Of a stretch of DNA of 64,000 nt, positions 31,661 through 42,640 are shown in pieces (position 1 is the first letter of the stretch; each line of letters begins with the position of its first letter). The stretch lies in the NCBI GenBank assembly GCA_946902875.1, contig OX336340.1:479501-543500 (forward strand). Reading direction: 5' to 3'. A program made the position numbers and the translations under genes. The notes under the pieces were generated by a model that was given only the letters and a program-made list of their open reading frames with translations, was not told the DNA's origin and ran no database searches. The stretch is from Nematopogon swammerdamellus (taxonomy: Eukaryota; Arthropoda; Insecta; Lepidoptera; Adelidae).

Positions 31661-33556
31661 ATAAAACCAAATAAAAATTTAACGAAGAACAACACTCTCA
31701 TCCCAAAGGGTTCTATCCAAGGTACATCGCGTTCGAGCTAGGAAGGGAGAGCGAGGCACCTGTGTACAACATTATTTCAGTTAATACCTCCTCGCTACTA
31801 GCGCGCAACGCCTCAAATCATTTGAAGGTATTTTAGCTCGTGAAGTTCTAGAACAAATGCTTTACGTTTTGTTTAAGAGGAAACCGCTTTATTCATTCAA
31901 TTATTCATTAGTGGGGGTACTTCAGCACTAGTAAATATTAAAAGAGAATGAAATTCAGATTAGGTACAGATATACATACAAGATTAAGTATGACAAGAAT
32001 AAATGCACGTATAACTAACATTAATAATTGGTAGTACCCGAAAGTGTGTGATTCTACACCCGAAACTGAAGCCACACACATATACTTGCGATGACATTTA
32101 TTTGCTAGGTAAGGTATTTTAATTATTAAGTTAGTTTAATTAAATTTTTAAGTTATTTATTATTAAATAGTTTTAATTTATAATGTAGTGAATGTTGTAC
32201 GAAATAAATAAATTCAAAATTCCAAAACACATCAGCAAGATGAACGAAGGAAAGTATCGTAACGCCTCCACATCGCATTATGGCGTTGGACGAATATACC
32301 GCCTCCGGTTAAGTTTCTGGCCCTGATCTAAAATGACATTTCTAATACAGATTACAGAAGTTAATCGGCAACCACATTTAACCGAAAGTGGTGAAATTTC
32401 CTATAACCCCTAAGCCATCAAATATTTTCAATAAAATGTCCAAAAGAAGATCAACTTAGCGGCGTTACCCCATCAGTTCCACGCCTTTATGTCCAAACCT
32501 TTGTCCGCCACACAGTGCACAATGCCCACAGCGACATCGTCGTCCATCTTTAGCAGAATGCCTCATGTCACGCGCGCGAGCCTCCCGCCCGGAAGTTCTA
32601 CAGAGAACCGCCACACGATCCCATTCCTTGATACTACAAACAAACGTTAGATACTTTAAGTACTCTGCGCCCGTTCATCCTATAATGTGTGTGATTTTCA
32701 AATATATTTACTCCATATTTCAGTATCTAAGAGTAATTGTAGAACATTCTAGCGATCGGAACAGTTTTCTGTATGTAAATGGTCGAAAGTACGCGAGCAT
32801 TCAAAATTATTTTGACTATACTTTCAACCGCTCTGGGTGGTTTTCAGTATCTAAACGGTCGAAAGTGCGCGAGTGTTACGACTCATATTTACGTTTTAGT
32901 TCTGAGAAGTTTCAACCGCTCGGGTCGGTTCTCATTCCAAATTCAAATTCAAAATATTTATTACTCAGAAGACGTAAAAGAAACAGAGTAACGAGTTAAT
33001 AGTCTTTTCTACATATATTGTTGCCATCGGATCGATTGTCACATGTAATCGGATACGCACTAGATTTTCGTCTGTATTGCCTTACTCTCCGTAACATTTA
33101 GGTGTGCCATTATCTAAATTTTCGTAAGTGCGCGAGCGTCCGGAGTCATGTTTGCTTTTTGCTTTTGAGGGCTTCGGCTCAATGTTTGTCTCATTAATGA
33201 AATGAATAACAAGATCCCGTAACTATATATTTTATTTGATCAAGGCCTGCCTCTGCGAAATATTTCGCGTGCAGTTTACCCGAAATCCGTAAAGCGGTTA
33301 GCAGGTAACGAGGTCCGCGGGGGCGGTTACGTGGTGCGGAGGAGGGGTGAGGAGTGAAGAGGCTGCCGCGGGTGAGGGCGAGGGCGACCTACTTACCGGG
33401 GGCGGGCGGGGAGGTCGTGATAAATTCTGCGGGGCGCAGGTGGGGCGAGGTCACGTGATATCATTTTACTTTCTACCCTGCTCCGCACCGGGCGCGTACC
33501 CAACTGATGCTGCGAGACTCTCAAGTGGTACATTCTATATACTCGCGCTATATCCT
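31661..33556. other. Long stretch without genes, with a degenerate tandem
   Basis: 32757-32945 contains two or three degenerate units (AAACGGTCGAAAGTGCGCGAG, split as AAACGGTCGAAAG and TGCGCGAG; TTCAACCGCTCGGGTCGG) of about 80-100 bp, and a related TAAGTGCGCGAGCG recurs at 33123. A G-rich CpG segment lies at 33320-33450. No coding gene was recognised; the 144-codon frame at 32565 overlaps the tandem and looks accidental. Confidence 0.4.
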
Positions 33557-33910
33557 TTTTTTATGGAAACCGACACGGTTGGCTACATCACCTAAAACAT
33601 CCGTGATGTCAGCCCATAACACTGGGTGAACTAGGTGTCATGTCAGTGCTTCCCTTCATTTCATGTCGGCTACACTGAACTGAACGGAAAACACGAACTA
33701 TTTACATAGCCGTTTTGACCGATGATTCATTCAGTGCGGTGGTACCAACCCGGGCGGGATAAACCCTACCACCTAGTATGGTAAGAAGGGAAGGGACGTA
33801 CAGTTTTACGTGGAATCCAAACCACGGTCAGCCTCCAACGGTCGAGCGATCACCCATCCAAGGTACTGGCCGCGGTCGACCGACCGCACCACTGGGCTAC
33901 CGAGGCTGAC
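33557..33910 (-). mobile_element. SINE-A, full-length, minus strand
   Basis: Minus-strand order: CAGCCTCGGTAGCCCAGTGG, GCGGCCAGTACCTTGGATGG and GTGATCGC (5S-derived), TGGTTTGGATTCCACG (B box), core, body, and TTTCCATAAAAAA. A (TATG)n run follows the 5' end at 33913-33930. Confidence 0.9.
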
Positions 33911-34137
33911 TATGTATGTATGTATCCTATGTATCATCAAGCTAAACTGAGATTTTAAGAGAATTATATTCTTGGATAAAAATATATTGTGGGCGTCATG
34001 GTTCGTACCTCGCCCTGCCACGCAGAGACCTAAACAAAAACCTGTAGATAACACAGAATTTCTTTGCTAGTCCGCCCGCAAATAATACCCAGTATTATTT
34101 TATTACATTATGGAAATGTAATGTTTATTATGTACTT

Positions 34138-34412
34138 AACTAGCTTTTACCCGCGGCTTTGCTCGCGTGAAACATTTACGGCTAGGGGCTAAATTAAAGC
34201 CAGTTCCGGTTACCCTAAGTAACCGGAAATGGATTTGATTTAGCCTATCCTGCATCACGTATAGTTAAATGTGCTTGTACTAAGTTTCATCGAATTCGAA
34301 TGTTCAGTTTAAGAGTTATGGAGGAACATACGTGCATACAGAAAGTATTGCTGAAAATGCTCAATTTAGTTTTAGTATCAGTCTACAAATTCAGTATCTC
34401 ATATAACAAAGT
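34138..34412 (-). mobile_element. Short Helitron, minus strand
   Basis: The plus strand begins ACTAGCTTTTACCCGCGGC, the inverse of a Helitron 3' end. The interior (GATGAAACTTAGTACAAGC on the minus strand) matches the plus-strand copy at 37640, so both are the same subfamily. Confidence 0.7.
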
Positions 34413-34427
34413 AACTTATTTCATTTT

Positions 34428-34640
34428 TTTTTATTGAAAGCGCGACATATGGCGTCGAGCCACCCATAAGGTGTCTAACGACGCCCATGGACATTCGGTC
34501 GTATGCGGGGGTTGCGAATGTCATGCCAGCCTGACAGGTGCCCATTCACGCCCCTCTTGAAGGTTCCGAGATTTTACTTGGGGGGAATATATGAGCAGGG
34601 AAAGCGTTCCAGAGTTTACCGGTTCTGTAGAGGACTATCC
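34428..34640 (-). mobile_element. LINE-J 3' end fragment
   Basis: Minus-strand TCTGGAACGCTTTCCC, CAAGTAAAATCTCGG and AGAGGGGCGTGAATGGG with CCTGTCAGGCTGGCATGAC match the C-terminus and 3' UTR of the Jockey-like LINE at 54806-55190. It ends in a T run (A tail) at 34428. Confidence 0.7.
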
Positions 34641-35160
34641 ATGACTATCCCTTACAGATTTATTATTAATATTGATTGATATGGATGGAATTGTAGTGTT
34701 TATTATAGAATATGCGCGATGCCGGACGGGTGCTGCAAATATTTTCTAAACGCGCCCGAAACAACATCTTTTTTTCTGTACCGCCGCCGCCCCCGACACC
34801 CCCTCCGCCTCCGCCCGTCCCCGCCGCGCCCGCAGCCCCAGCGCGACCAATATTGCCTCTTCACGGATTGACAGCCGTCTCCGCAGCTCTCTACCACCGC
34901 CCTACTCCACCAGGCAGGGTAGCGGGTGACCCGGAACGCTTATGATATTAAAGTTATAACTACCTGGTTTTATAAGATAACCTCTTTTGAAGCTTGAATA
35001 TTATCGCTTTGTATCTTCACACCGAACTTCTATGTATTAAAAATATAACTAAAAAATAACAACACAATTAAATAATGAACGATTCTAACGTCGTCTGTGT
35101 TTGTTTAGGAACGTATCGATCAAAAATACATAGGACAAATAATAATAATAGTAAGCAGAG
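34641..35160. other. Unassigned DNA with proline-codon CCG/CCC run
   Basis: 34775-34845 is a CCGCCGCCCCC-type run that creates a proline-rich frame (34712-34945). I see no upstream promoter or splice evidence, so I do not call a gene. Confidence 0.35.
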
Positions 35161-35472
35161 AAGATGTTGAAGTATCTGGATCTGCAGCACGAGGTTACCA
35201 AAATGTGGCCAGTCGACTCGACGATCGTTGTGCCCATAGTCGTATCAGCGCATGGGCTGATAGCGAAGAGCCTCGACGACCACCTTAAGAGGCTCTCGCT
35301 GAGTGGTTGGGTCAAGGGCCAGATCCAGAAGGCAGCCCTGCTCGACACTGCATGCATCGTCCGGAGGTTTCTCTTTGGGACCCGATCATCGGTAGCCTGG
35401 GTTCGCCCCGCCCCGCCGGTGGTGGAAACTCCGTTTCTTTTTATATTAATTTTAGATTTTAAGTGTTTGTAA
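35161..35472 (+). pseudogene. LINE C-terminal domain fragment (R2/R4-like)
   Basis: The open frame reads KYLDLQHEVTKMWPVDS, TIVVPIVVSAHGL, LDDHLKRL and LLDTACIVRRFL. This order (YLDL.xEV..MW, VP.VV.A.G, then AxIVRRxL) occurs after the reverse transcriptase of a widespread non-LTR family, where the middle usually reads VVGALG. The fragment is 5' truncated and ends with a normal-looking 3' region. Clade assignment is tentative. Confidence 0.65.
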
Positions 35473-35603
35473 ATATGTAAAATTAATATAAGAAAAACGT
35501 GTAAATAAATGATTAAAAAATCATAATAGGAAAATAGAATGAAATCTAATTGGCTAAATTAGTAATTTCTATAGTAGTTTAGTGTACCTAATTATTAATG
35601 CTG

Positions 35604-35925
35604 TAGAGAGAATAACCCCACTGCATCTGTCCCCATGCATGTTATAAAAGGCGAGTAATTGAAAAGGACAAGATGCCGTGCTAAAGCGTGACAAGATAGC
35701 CACCTCTCACCTTGGAACGGTCCTTCCACTGAGTCATGCAGAAGGCCGATTAGCGGCTTACTTGCTGTTTGATAGTTACCTTGTCTGGATATTTGGCGAA
35801 ACGTGGTGAGTGGTGTTGTGTTGTAATTTACCAGAGTATTTGCATCACAACACTAATTACTGTGCTTACCCCGATTTATGGGATACAGCGTCTGGTATGT
35901 ATGTTTTTATGCATGTATTAATGTT
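35604..35925 (+). mobile_element. Family X copy
   Basis: CCCACTGCATCTGTCCCC, GACAAGATGCCGTGC, CACCTCTCACCTTGGAACGG, GTCATGCAGAAGG and GATACAGCGTCTGG follow the family X order. The first 40 bp are missing. Confidence 0.8.
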
Positions 35926-35960
35926 ATATTATATTGTCGCTCATTATAAGAAATACTCGT

Positions 35961-36134
35961 AATAGCTGGGGGTAGTTTATTATAATTATGTTCTAATAAT
36001 AATAGTTTATTATAATTATGTTCACGTAAAACTGTAGATCCGTTCACTTCTTACCTTACTAGGTGGAAGGGTTTAACCTGCCCGGTTTGATACATACAAT
36101 AGCTGGGGGTAGTTTATTATAATTATGTTCTAAT
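35961..36134 (+). repeat. SINE-A filler between 37-bp duplications
   Basis: A 37-bp sequence starting AATAGCTGGGGGTAGTTTAT occurs at 35961-35997 and 36098-36134, with a partial third copy at 36002-36023. Between the last two lies a 70-bp SINE-A core piece (ACGTAAAACTGTAGATCC, GGTGGAAGGGTTTAACC, CCCGGTTTGATAC) cut at both ends. Confidence 0.8.
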
Positions 36135-36758
36135 TTTATAAACAGCTTAACTTTACGTACTATCGCTATCACTCCCGTGGCTTGTCTCGGTGAATAAGGT
36201 TTTCTATAACACCACAAGCCCGGGTCACCCTGAGGCGTCCCGCAGCGAGGGCGCGCGGGGCGGGGCGGGCGGGGCGGGGCGTGTGGCGTGTCGCGTCGTC
36301 AACAACTCCGAGAGGTTTGCTTCCCCATATTGATACAGATATTTGCCTGGCTCGCTGCGTGTGTGCGTAGTTGCGCTGTCCCGGCATCGCACTTAATCCC
36401 TCCCTCCCTTCCCTCCCTTCCCTCACACCCGACAGGCTCTCCTATCAAAATAAATACGACTTGAGATTCGCGATATTGAGATATTTTTGTTTATCAATCC
36501 GTCGCACTGAAAGTGGGACCCGAAGATATGTCAGCTTTATACCAGAACTATTTTATTTAGGTCTATCGATTTTGCCTATCTGTTATGAATATCTTCAAAG
36601 CGATTTCTTTCATCATAATAAAATTGGAAAAAAATATTTCACTAAACATACAGGAACTGGCCTACATACTTTATTTTTGGTAGAAGAAATTCTACGTGAA
36701 GTCGAATTTCCTGTTCGTTTCACCTATATCGTTCATTGGCTTGTCAGCTTCGGTAAAT
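36135..36758. other. Unassigned DNA
   Basis: A GC-rich run (GGGGCGGGGCGGGCGGGG, about 36255) could form a G-quadruplex. A 129-codon frame at 36371-36760 is open but AT-rich and has no recognised domain. Confidence 0.35.
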
Positions 36759-37045
36759 AGGCGGAAATTGGATGGGTGACCGTTCGGCCGTTGAGACCGA
36801 CTGTGGTTCGGATTCCAAGTAAAACTGAAGGAGACCTACCCCTTTCCTTTATTAGGTGGAGGGTTCAACTTCACCCGTCCGGAGTGGTACCACCGCTCCG
36901 AATGAAATTTCGTGCGTGCGAAATAATATTTCATGTTTTCCGTCCAGTTTAGCATCCAAAAGAAGCAGCGTTATGGCACCTAGTTCGCGAAGGTGTGGCC
37001 GGCTGACGTCGCGGGTGTAGTAGGTGAGGTGACCAATCATGTCAG
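36759..37045 (+). mobile_element. SINE-A, diverged, 5' truncated
   Basis: It starts in the 5S-derived TTGGATGGGTGACCG, then TGTGGTTCGGATTCC, a core and body with many changes, and ends GTCAGTTTTTT. It is joined tail-to-tail to SINE-B on the opposite strand. Confidence 0.75.
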
Positions 37046-37449
37046 TTTTTTTTATGCAAACCAGTATGTGTGACTGAGTCGGAGGGGCCAAAGCACATGC
37101 TCCGACCAGCCAATATCACCTCCGAGAAGGTAGGTGCCATACCAGAGACTTCTCTGGATTGCTGGCTATACTGGACTAGAGGAGAACACAACCGAGGCTG
37201 CTATGCGGCCATCTTACATCCAGTACGGTGGTACCAACCCAGTCGGCTACAATTTGAGCCTTTCACCTAGTAAGGGGTAAGAAAAGGGACCTACAGTTTT
37301 ACACCGGTTCCGAACAGTGAAGCAGCAGGTGTAGGTATGCACGTAAATTTTTTCGCCAGAAAAAACTCATTAGCACACGCCGACCGGACTCAAACCTCGA
37401 ACCTCTCGCATGAGAGGCCGATGCCCAAACCACTCGGCCACCCGCCGCT
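37046..37449 (-). mobile_element. SINE-B, full-length, minus strand
   Basis: Complete copy: head at 37375-37449 (minus-strand GGGTGGCCGAGTGGTTTGGG, CATGCGAGAGG, with B box region degraded to GGTTTGAGTCC), linker, core and body to the 3' end. The gene-like order equals that of 29571 without interruption. Confidence 0.9.
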
Positions 37450-37639
37450 TAGACTTTAGCTTCCATATAAACTAAAATTATGACAGCAGAACTAATATGA
37501 CATACACACATACACACATACATAAGAACGAACGGAATCTCATAATAAGAGATCTTTTTTATAATTATATAATACGGAATCCTAAAGAGAACTACTAAAT
37601 CAATACTAATAATAATCTGTAAAGCATGGTCACGGAGTA

Positions 37640-37976
37640 AACTACTTTGTTTTATGAGATACCGTGTTTGTAGACTCTACGGATGATACTAAAACTAAAT
37701 TTACGATTTTTAGAAATATTTTCTGCTTGTATGTATGTATGTTCCACCATAACTCTTATCCCGATGATCCGAATTCGATGAAACTTAGTATAAGCACATG
37801 TAACTATACTTTACACAGGATAGGCTTATAAAATTCAGTTTAGGTTACGCTAAGATGTGGCTTTCATACAAACCGAATTGTTCCGCCCGCCCAAGTAAAG
37901 GTACGCTAGCTGGCTTACTTACTTTCTTCTTTTTAAATACTAATTTCACGCGAGCGAAGCCGCGAGCAAAAGCTAG
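37640..37976 (+). mobile_element. Short Helitron
   Basis: The 3' end TTTCACGCGAGCGAAGCCGC with GAGCAAAAGCTAG then T. Interior GATGAAACTTAGTATAAGC and ACACAGGATAGGCTTA match the copy at 34138. The 5' end is approximate. Confidence 0.7.
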
Positions 37977-38191
37977 TTGAAAAATAAATAAATAAACTTG
38001 TCGCCGACTCGCGTTCCAAATGAAGTCGTCCGCACAAAGTATTACGCGAGCTCCGTCACCCAGAAAATGTGTCATTCATTACCGCACACCCTACTCGCTC
38101 GTTCCGTACCACCGCGCGAGCTTATGGTACATTGACTGACACGATGCGAGGTTTCACGCACGAGGAGCATGCCGCCGCCTTCTCGAACGAA

Positions 38192-38517
38192 AAAAACTAG
38201 CCAAGTGCGAGTCGAACTCGCGCACTGAGTGATCCGTATCGCCATGTCATGGTCAGCGCTGCTTCATACTGTTTTCGGTAGATGGCGCGCAAACAATTTT
38301 TAGCTTCTTGTGTGGGGACCTTGTGAATTTTTTACTTTTTCTTCTTTTTATAATTTGTGTTATATCGGCCATAATAACACATATTGTGTGAAAATTTCCA
38401 CGGGCTACCTATTACGGTTCAGGAGATACAGCCCTCGGACAGACGGACGGACAGACAGACAGACAGACGGCGTAGGCTTAGTAATAGGGTCCCGTACGAC
38501 GGATACGGAACCCTAAA
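38192..38517 (+). repeat. Family G repeat, complete
   Basis: AACTAGCCAAGTGCGAGTCG, CTCGCGCACTGAGTGATCCG, ATCGGCCATAATAACAC, CTATTACGGTTCAGGAG, (GACA)n, GTAGGCTTAGTAATAGGG and ATACGGAACCCTAAAAA give the standard order. It is a good reference copy for the family. Confidence 0.85.
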
Positions 38518-38722
38518 AATAGAGTCAGTAGACGAAGGTGTGGCGTGTCCAACGGTCGAGTTAAACTGTTGCAGTCATTTGTGTTAAAATTGGGTATTCC
38601 CATAGAAGCCACTATATTTTTCTACTGCACTTTGTCTCCCTATGTTTTTATATTCCACCGGGTCCGACATCCACAAGCATCAGTTTTCTTCATAAAGTTG
38701 GACAAACTTAATCAGTCTGTAT

Positions 38723-39006
38723 ATCAATACTTAGATGGGTGACCACTTGACCGTTGGAGGCGGACCGTGGTTCGGACTCCACGTAAAACTGTAGATCCCT
38801 TCCCTTCTTACCATACTAGGTGGAAGGGTTTAACCTGCCCGGTTTGATACCACCGCACTGGATGAAGGGTCGGTTGAAACGGCTATGTAAATAGTTCGTG
38901 TTTTCCGTCTAGTTCAGTGTAACCGGCACGACCGAAGGGAAATGCTTACATGGCACCTAGTTCACCAACCTAGTTAGCAAACCGTGTCAGTTTCCATTAA
39001 AAAAAG
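38723..39006 (+). mobile_element. SINE-A, 5' truncated
   Basis: It starts at ACTTAGATGGGTGACCAC (5S-derived), then GTGGTTCGGACTCCACG and a core of the GTAGATCC / GGTGGAAGGGTTTAACC subtype, the same subtype as the filler at 36023. It ends TTTCCATTAAAAAAA. Confidence 0.85.
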
Positions 39007-39009
39007 TTG

Positions 39010-40126
39010 TGTGGCGAATTAAATATCCCAAATAATAGTCCGATTGTCGGTACTTATGACATACATACGTGGTGTGTGTAGGTATATATAGAGAACAATA
39101 AATGCTTCTTACTATTTCACTCACTAGACCGCAAGGAGGTCGACTCTTACATACAATCGATTCGCTCGATACAATCAATTCATGTTGGAACCTCACATAA
39201 GCGGAAATGTATCACGTCGCCGCCTTCAAAGCCTCGTGCGAGTCGGCTCCCGGCGCGAGGTCACGTTCTCCGCCAGATGTCGCGAGTGAAGAATGGCGGC
39301 TGCACCCTCGCGCCGAATACATCTCACTTATCGGCTCTCGAAACTCGCCCTGCCACTTCCGAGGAAACCTTCGCTTCACACTGCCGCGCCGCCGCCGTCG
39401 CACAGCACAGACTCAGTAGTTTGCAGAAAGCTAGTCAGCAGCGGAGGCAACAGCACAATTTAAAAATGTTTTTTTGTCACACCCTCGTCAATCGGATTCG
39501 GAGCAATATTTCCCGCACTATTTGCGGATTCGAGACGATAAGGAGAGCAATACAACACCCAGGGCTTGTCACTTGAGGCAAAGGCTTTGTTAGGTGCAAA
39601 TTCCAATATTTATAACAAACAGCGAGGTGCACGCACATTTCACACGAAACGCCAGAAACATACGCATTCCAACAGTCCGAACGAATTACGGCAAAACAAA
39701 CATCATTTTCGATGGCACACAACTTTTTAATAAACTACGAAGAGAGAGACTTAGAATCAGATAATGTGTTTAAATTAAGTGTAAAAAAATTCTTCCAAAA
39801 TGACTAAAAGTTTTATACTTACCCCTGTAAACGCATCTTATGAATATTTCAATTCTGTGTGTCTGTCTGTCCTGTCTGTTTACTGAATATTTTTGTTTCA
39901 TTAATTAGCTTTACCAATCATACGTCTAGTACATAAATTTGTTGTACATTATCATATGTTTAGTTTTAAATTTAATTATAAGCACCTAATTGCTTTGTAA
40001 CAATTTGTAATCTCTATAAGCGAATGTTCACACGTTATTTGAGGTAATAAAGATTCTTTAAACCGATATTATGAACGAGGTTATTTATATTTCTTCTGTA
40101 CATTTTGTGAGAAAAATCGTACTACT
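39010..40126. other. No recognised feature
   Basis: A CpG-rich segment (39205-39420) contains several overlapping short frames and an arthropod-initiator-like ACTCAGTAG at about 39410, but no TATA box. The remainder is AT-rich. Confidence 0.35.
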
Positions 40127-40528
40127 AAGGGAACGTACCCATACCACGTGACCGATTTGGGGGGGGGGGGGGGGGGGGGGGGGGAGGTTTGTCAAAATAC
40201 CACGATGGGTCACAAGGAGGCGCGGGGTTTATTCACTCTCTGACGTGGTATTTCAAAACTGAAAAATACATAACAAAATCGCAAGTTTTTTCTAAGAACT
40301 CGACAGGTACTATTCAATTACACGAAAAAGTGTTCTTCGCCTGGTCGTTTAAAAGTGAAAATACAACTTTTAATGCTTAATCCACATAAATACATTGAAA
40401 AACAGCAAGTTGTGAAATGCTACTTGAAAACTGGGGGGGGGGGGGGGGGGGGGATCGAGGGGTTGGTTAGTTTACCACGCATGGTCACAGTGGGGGTCAG
40501 AAAATGGCCTAAAGTGGTACGTTCCCTT
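40127..40528. mobile_element. 402-bp TIR element with two poly-G tracts
   Basis: AAGGGAACGTACC (40127-40139) is inverted exactly as GGTACGTTCCCTT (40516-40528). Inside are 26 G at 40159-40184 and 21 G at 40433-40453. ACCACGATGGGTCACA and ACCACGCATGGTCACA (about 40199 and 40474) are related subrepeats. SINE-B begins immediately after. No coding capacity. Confidence 0.75.
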
Positions 40529-40534
40529 TTTTTT

Positions 40535-40893
40535 GTGCTACGACCAGCTAATGTCACCTCCGAAAAGGTAGGTGCCATACTGGAGACTTCCCTGGATTGA
40601 TGGCTATACTGGACTAAACACAACCGAAGCTGCTATGCGGCCGTCTTACATCCAGTGCGGTGGTACCAAATTGGTACCGGTACACGGTACAATTTGAGCG
40701 TACCAATAGTAAGGGACAAGGGAAGGGACCTACAGTTTTACACCGTTTCCTAACGGTGAAGCAGCAGGAGTAGGTATGTACGTAATTTTGTTCTTCAGAA
40801 AAAAAAAACTCATGGTACACGCCGACCGGATTCGAACCTCGGACCTATCGCATGAGAAGTCGATGCCCAAACCAATGGGCCACCCGCCGGTTA
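40535..40893 (-). mobile_element. SINE-B, nearly full, minus strand
   Basis: It includes the head (minus-strand GGGTGGCCCATTGGTTTGGG, GGTTCGAATCCGG), linker, core and body. The last ~40 bp of the 3' end are lost at the junction with the TIR element at 40528. Confidence 0.85.
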
Positions 40894-41399
40894 GACTATC
40901 CCCTAAACTATGAAGATTCCCATAAAGTTTAGACATGTCGAAAACCTCTCGAAGCGCTAGGGGTTTAGAAATCTGGAAGTCCCGCATTAGCTTTCGTCAC
41001 AGCCGTCACTTTGTTATATTAGAAGTAGCTAGCTTATTTTTCCGGCTCCTTGGTCTCCGAGTAAATATGTACTTAAATGAATGAGAGTAACCTGTGTGTG
41101 AAGTTCTCTTTGATTTATCGTCGCAAAATTCCTCGACGTAGTTTCATTGCGAGCGCTCACTGCTTCCTTTGATAAATCCTCGGGCGTGGCCGAGTGCTTT
41201 CAGAAACTCCTTTCATACGACGCAACTTCACCGCGCTGAAAATATAATTCTTATATTTCTTTGCGAAATAACTTATTGTTTAGAAGCCAATGAAAGATCT
41301 AAAGAGATGCCGCAGCACAGACCAGTGAAATCATGACTGTGAGTTGTGCGGAGAGTTACAGCTTATGGATGTTGCATACCATCGCCGAGTGGTTGCGAA

Positions 41400-41540
41400 G
41401 CACTTTGCACGCATTTCTTTTAAAGAAGGCGCCGAGCTCCCTTTAAGGTGACCAACAACGCCCAAGGTCATTCTGTAGAATGTGGAGGTTGCGAATGCCA
41501 TGCAAGCCTGACAGGTTTTTTTTTATGGAAACTGATACAA
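41400..41540 (-). mobile_element. LINE-J 3' fragment joined to a SINE-A tail
   Basis: GGTGACCAACAACGCCCAAG and GAATGCCATGCAAGCCTGAC correspond to the LINE-J 3' UTR on the minus strand. At 41518 it meets TTTTTTTTATGGAAACTG, a solo SINE-A end. Confidence 0.55.
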
Positions 41541-41594
41541 AAAGCAGATACTCTCATGACGGAAGCTCTGCCTGCTAGAGTTAAACTTGAAATA

Positions 41595-42276
41595 GTTTTT
41601 TTTTAAGGAAACTGACACCGTTGGCTACATCACCTACAACGTCCGTGATGTCAGCCCATAACACTGGGTGAACTAGGTGCCATGTCAGTGCTTCCCTTCG
41701 ATCGTGCCGGCTACACTGAACTGGACGGAAAACACAAACTATATTTAGGTATTATGTATATATTTAGGTATTATGTATTATATAAATTGTAATTCATATG
41801 TATTTAATTTAATCTATAAATAGTAATTTATACGTATAATTAACTAATATGTACTTATATGTAGTGTATATTATAGTATATTATAGTTATTTTCCTTATA
41901 TTATATTTTACATTCCCACACTCAAGTCTTTTGCTACTACCTACTTATATCTCGCAACATACGACTCTCAAACATCCAAAGGTTGACTGGGAGAAATCCC
42001 TGTAAGGGATAAGTCCGCCTTTGCCCCTCATGTAAATTTCTTATTGTGTGTTTATGTTAAATGTTTTTTGGAGCAATAAAGTATTTCTATCTATCTATCT
42101 AACTATTTACATAGCCGTTTCGACCGACGTTTAATTCAGTGCGGTGGTACCAACCCGGGTGGGTTGAACCCTACCAACTAGTAAGGTAAGAAGGGAAGGG
42201 ACTTACAGTTTTACGTGGAATCCGAACCACGGTCAGCCTCCAACGGTCGCTGCACCACTGAGCTATCGAGGCTGAC
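41595..42276 (-). mobile_element. SINE-A split by a Jockey-type insertion
   Basis: Minus-strand SINE-A from the T run (tail) to GAGCTATCGAGGCTGAC (A box region). The copy is interrupted inside the body, in GAACTATTTACATAGCC, by 358 bp of another element. AACTAT is duplicated at 41737-41742 and 42101-42106. Confidence 0.9.
41743..42100 (+). mobile_element. Jockey-like LINE 3' end inserted in SINE-A
   Basis: ATCCAAAGGTTGACTGG, GGGATAAGTCCGCCTTTGCC, GGAGCAATAAAGTATTTC and (TATC)n are the 3' end of a lepidopteran Jockey-like LINE. The same 3' end lies inverted at 47590-47760. It is 5' truncated and flanked by a 6-bp duplication. Confidence 0.75.
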
Positions 42277-42349
42277 AATTTGGAGGGAAATATAATTTTG
42301 CAGGGTGAGCGTTCGAGTAACCGGTTCTGTAGATGAACTATACATACAC

Positions 42350-42640
42350 ACCACACGCTGCATCCCGACAATCTGGGTAAACAGAGTAATCGGTGTTGTT
42401 CAGCAAGCAGTTTGATAAATTTCGATACAACACCGACAAAACAGCTTTCGCAAAGTATTCGCACAAGATAACTATCAAGCAGCAAGTAAGGCACGAATAC
42501 CCACCAGCTGCAAGACTCGGTGGAAGGAGAGTGCCAAGGCGAGAGATGACTAGCCTGTCGCCATTTAGCACGTCATCTTGTCCATTCCGTAGTCGCCTTA
42601 AGACATGCACGTAGGAGAGATGCGGTTGGGCTATTTTTTT
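42350..42640 (-). mobile_element. Family X, minus strand
   Basis: Minus-strand GCATCTCTCCTACGTGC, GACAAGATGACGTGC, CACCGAGTCTTGCAG, GTGCCTTACTTGCTGC and GATGCAGCGTGTGG give the X order with point changes. Confidence 0.75.

Noticed and set aside
34712..34945. Proline-rich 77-codon frame
   Set aside because: It depends on a CCG/CCC simple-sequence run and has no start, promoter or splice support.
36371..36760. 129-codon frame
   Set aside because: AT-rich, no domain, ends in a SINE fragment.
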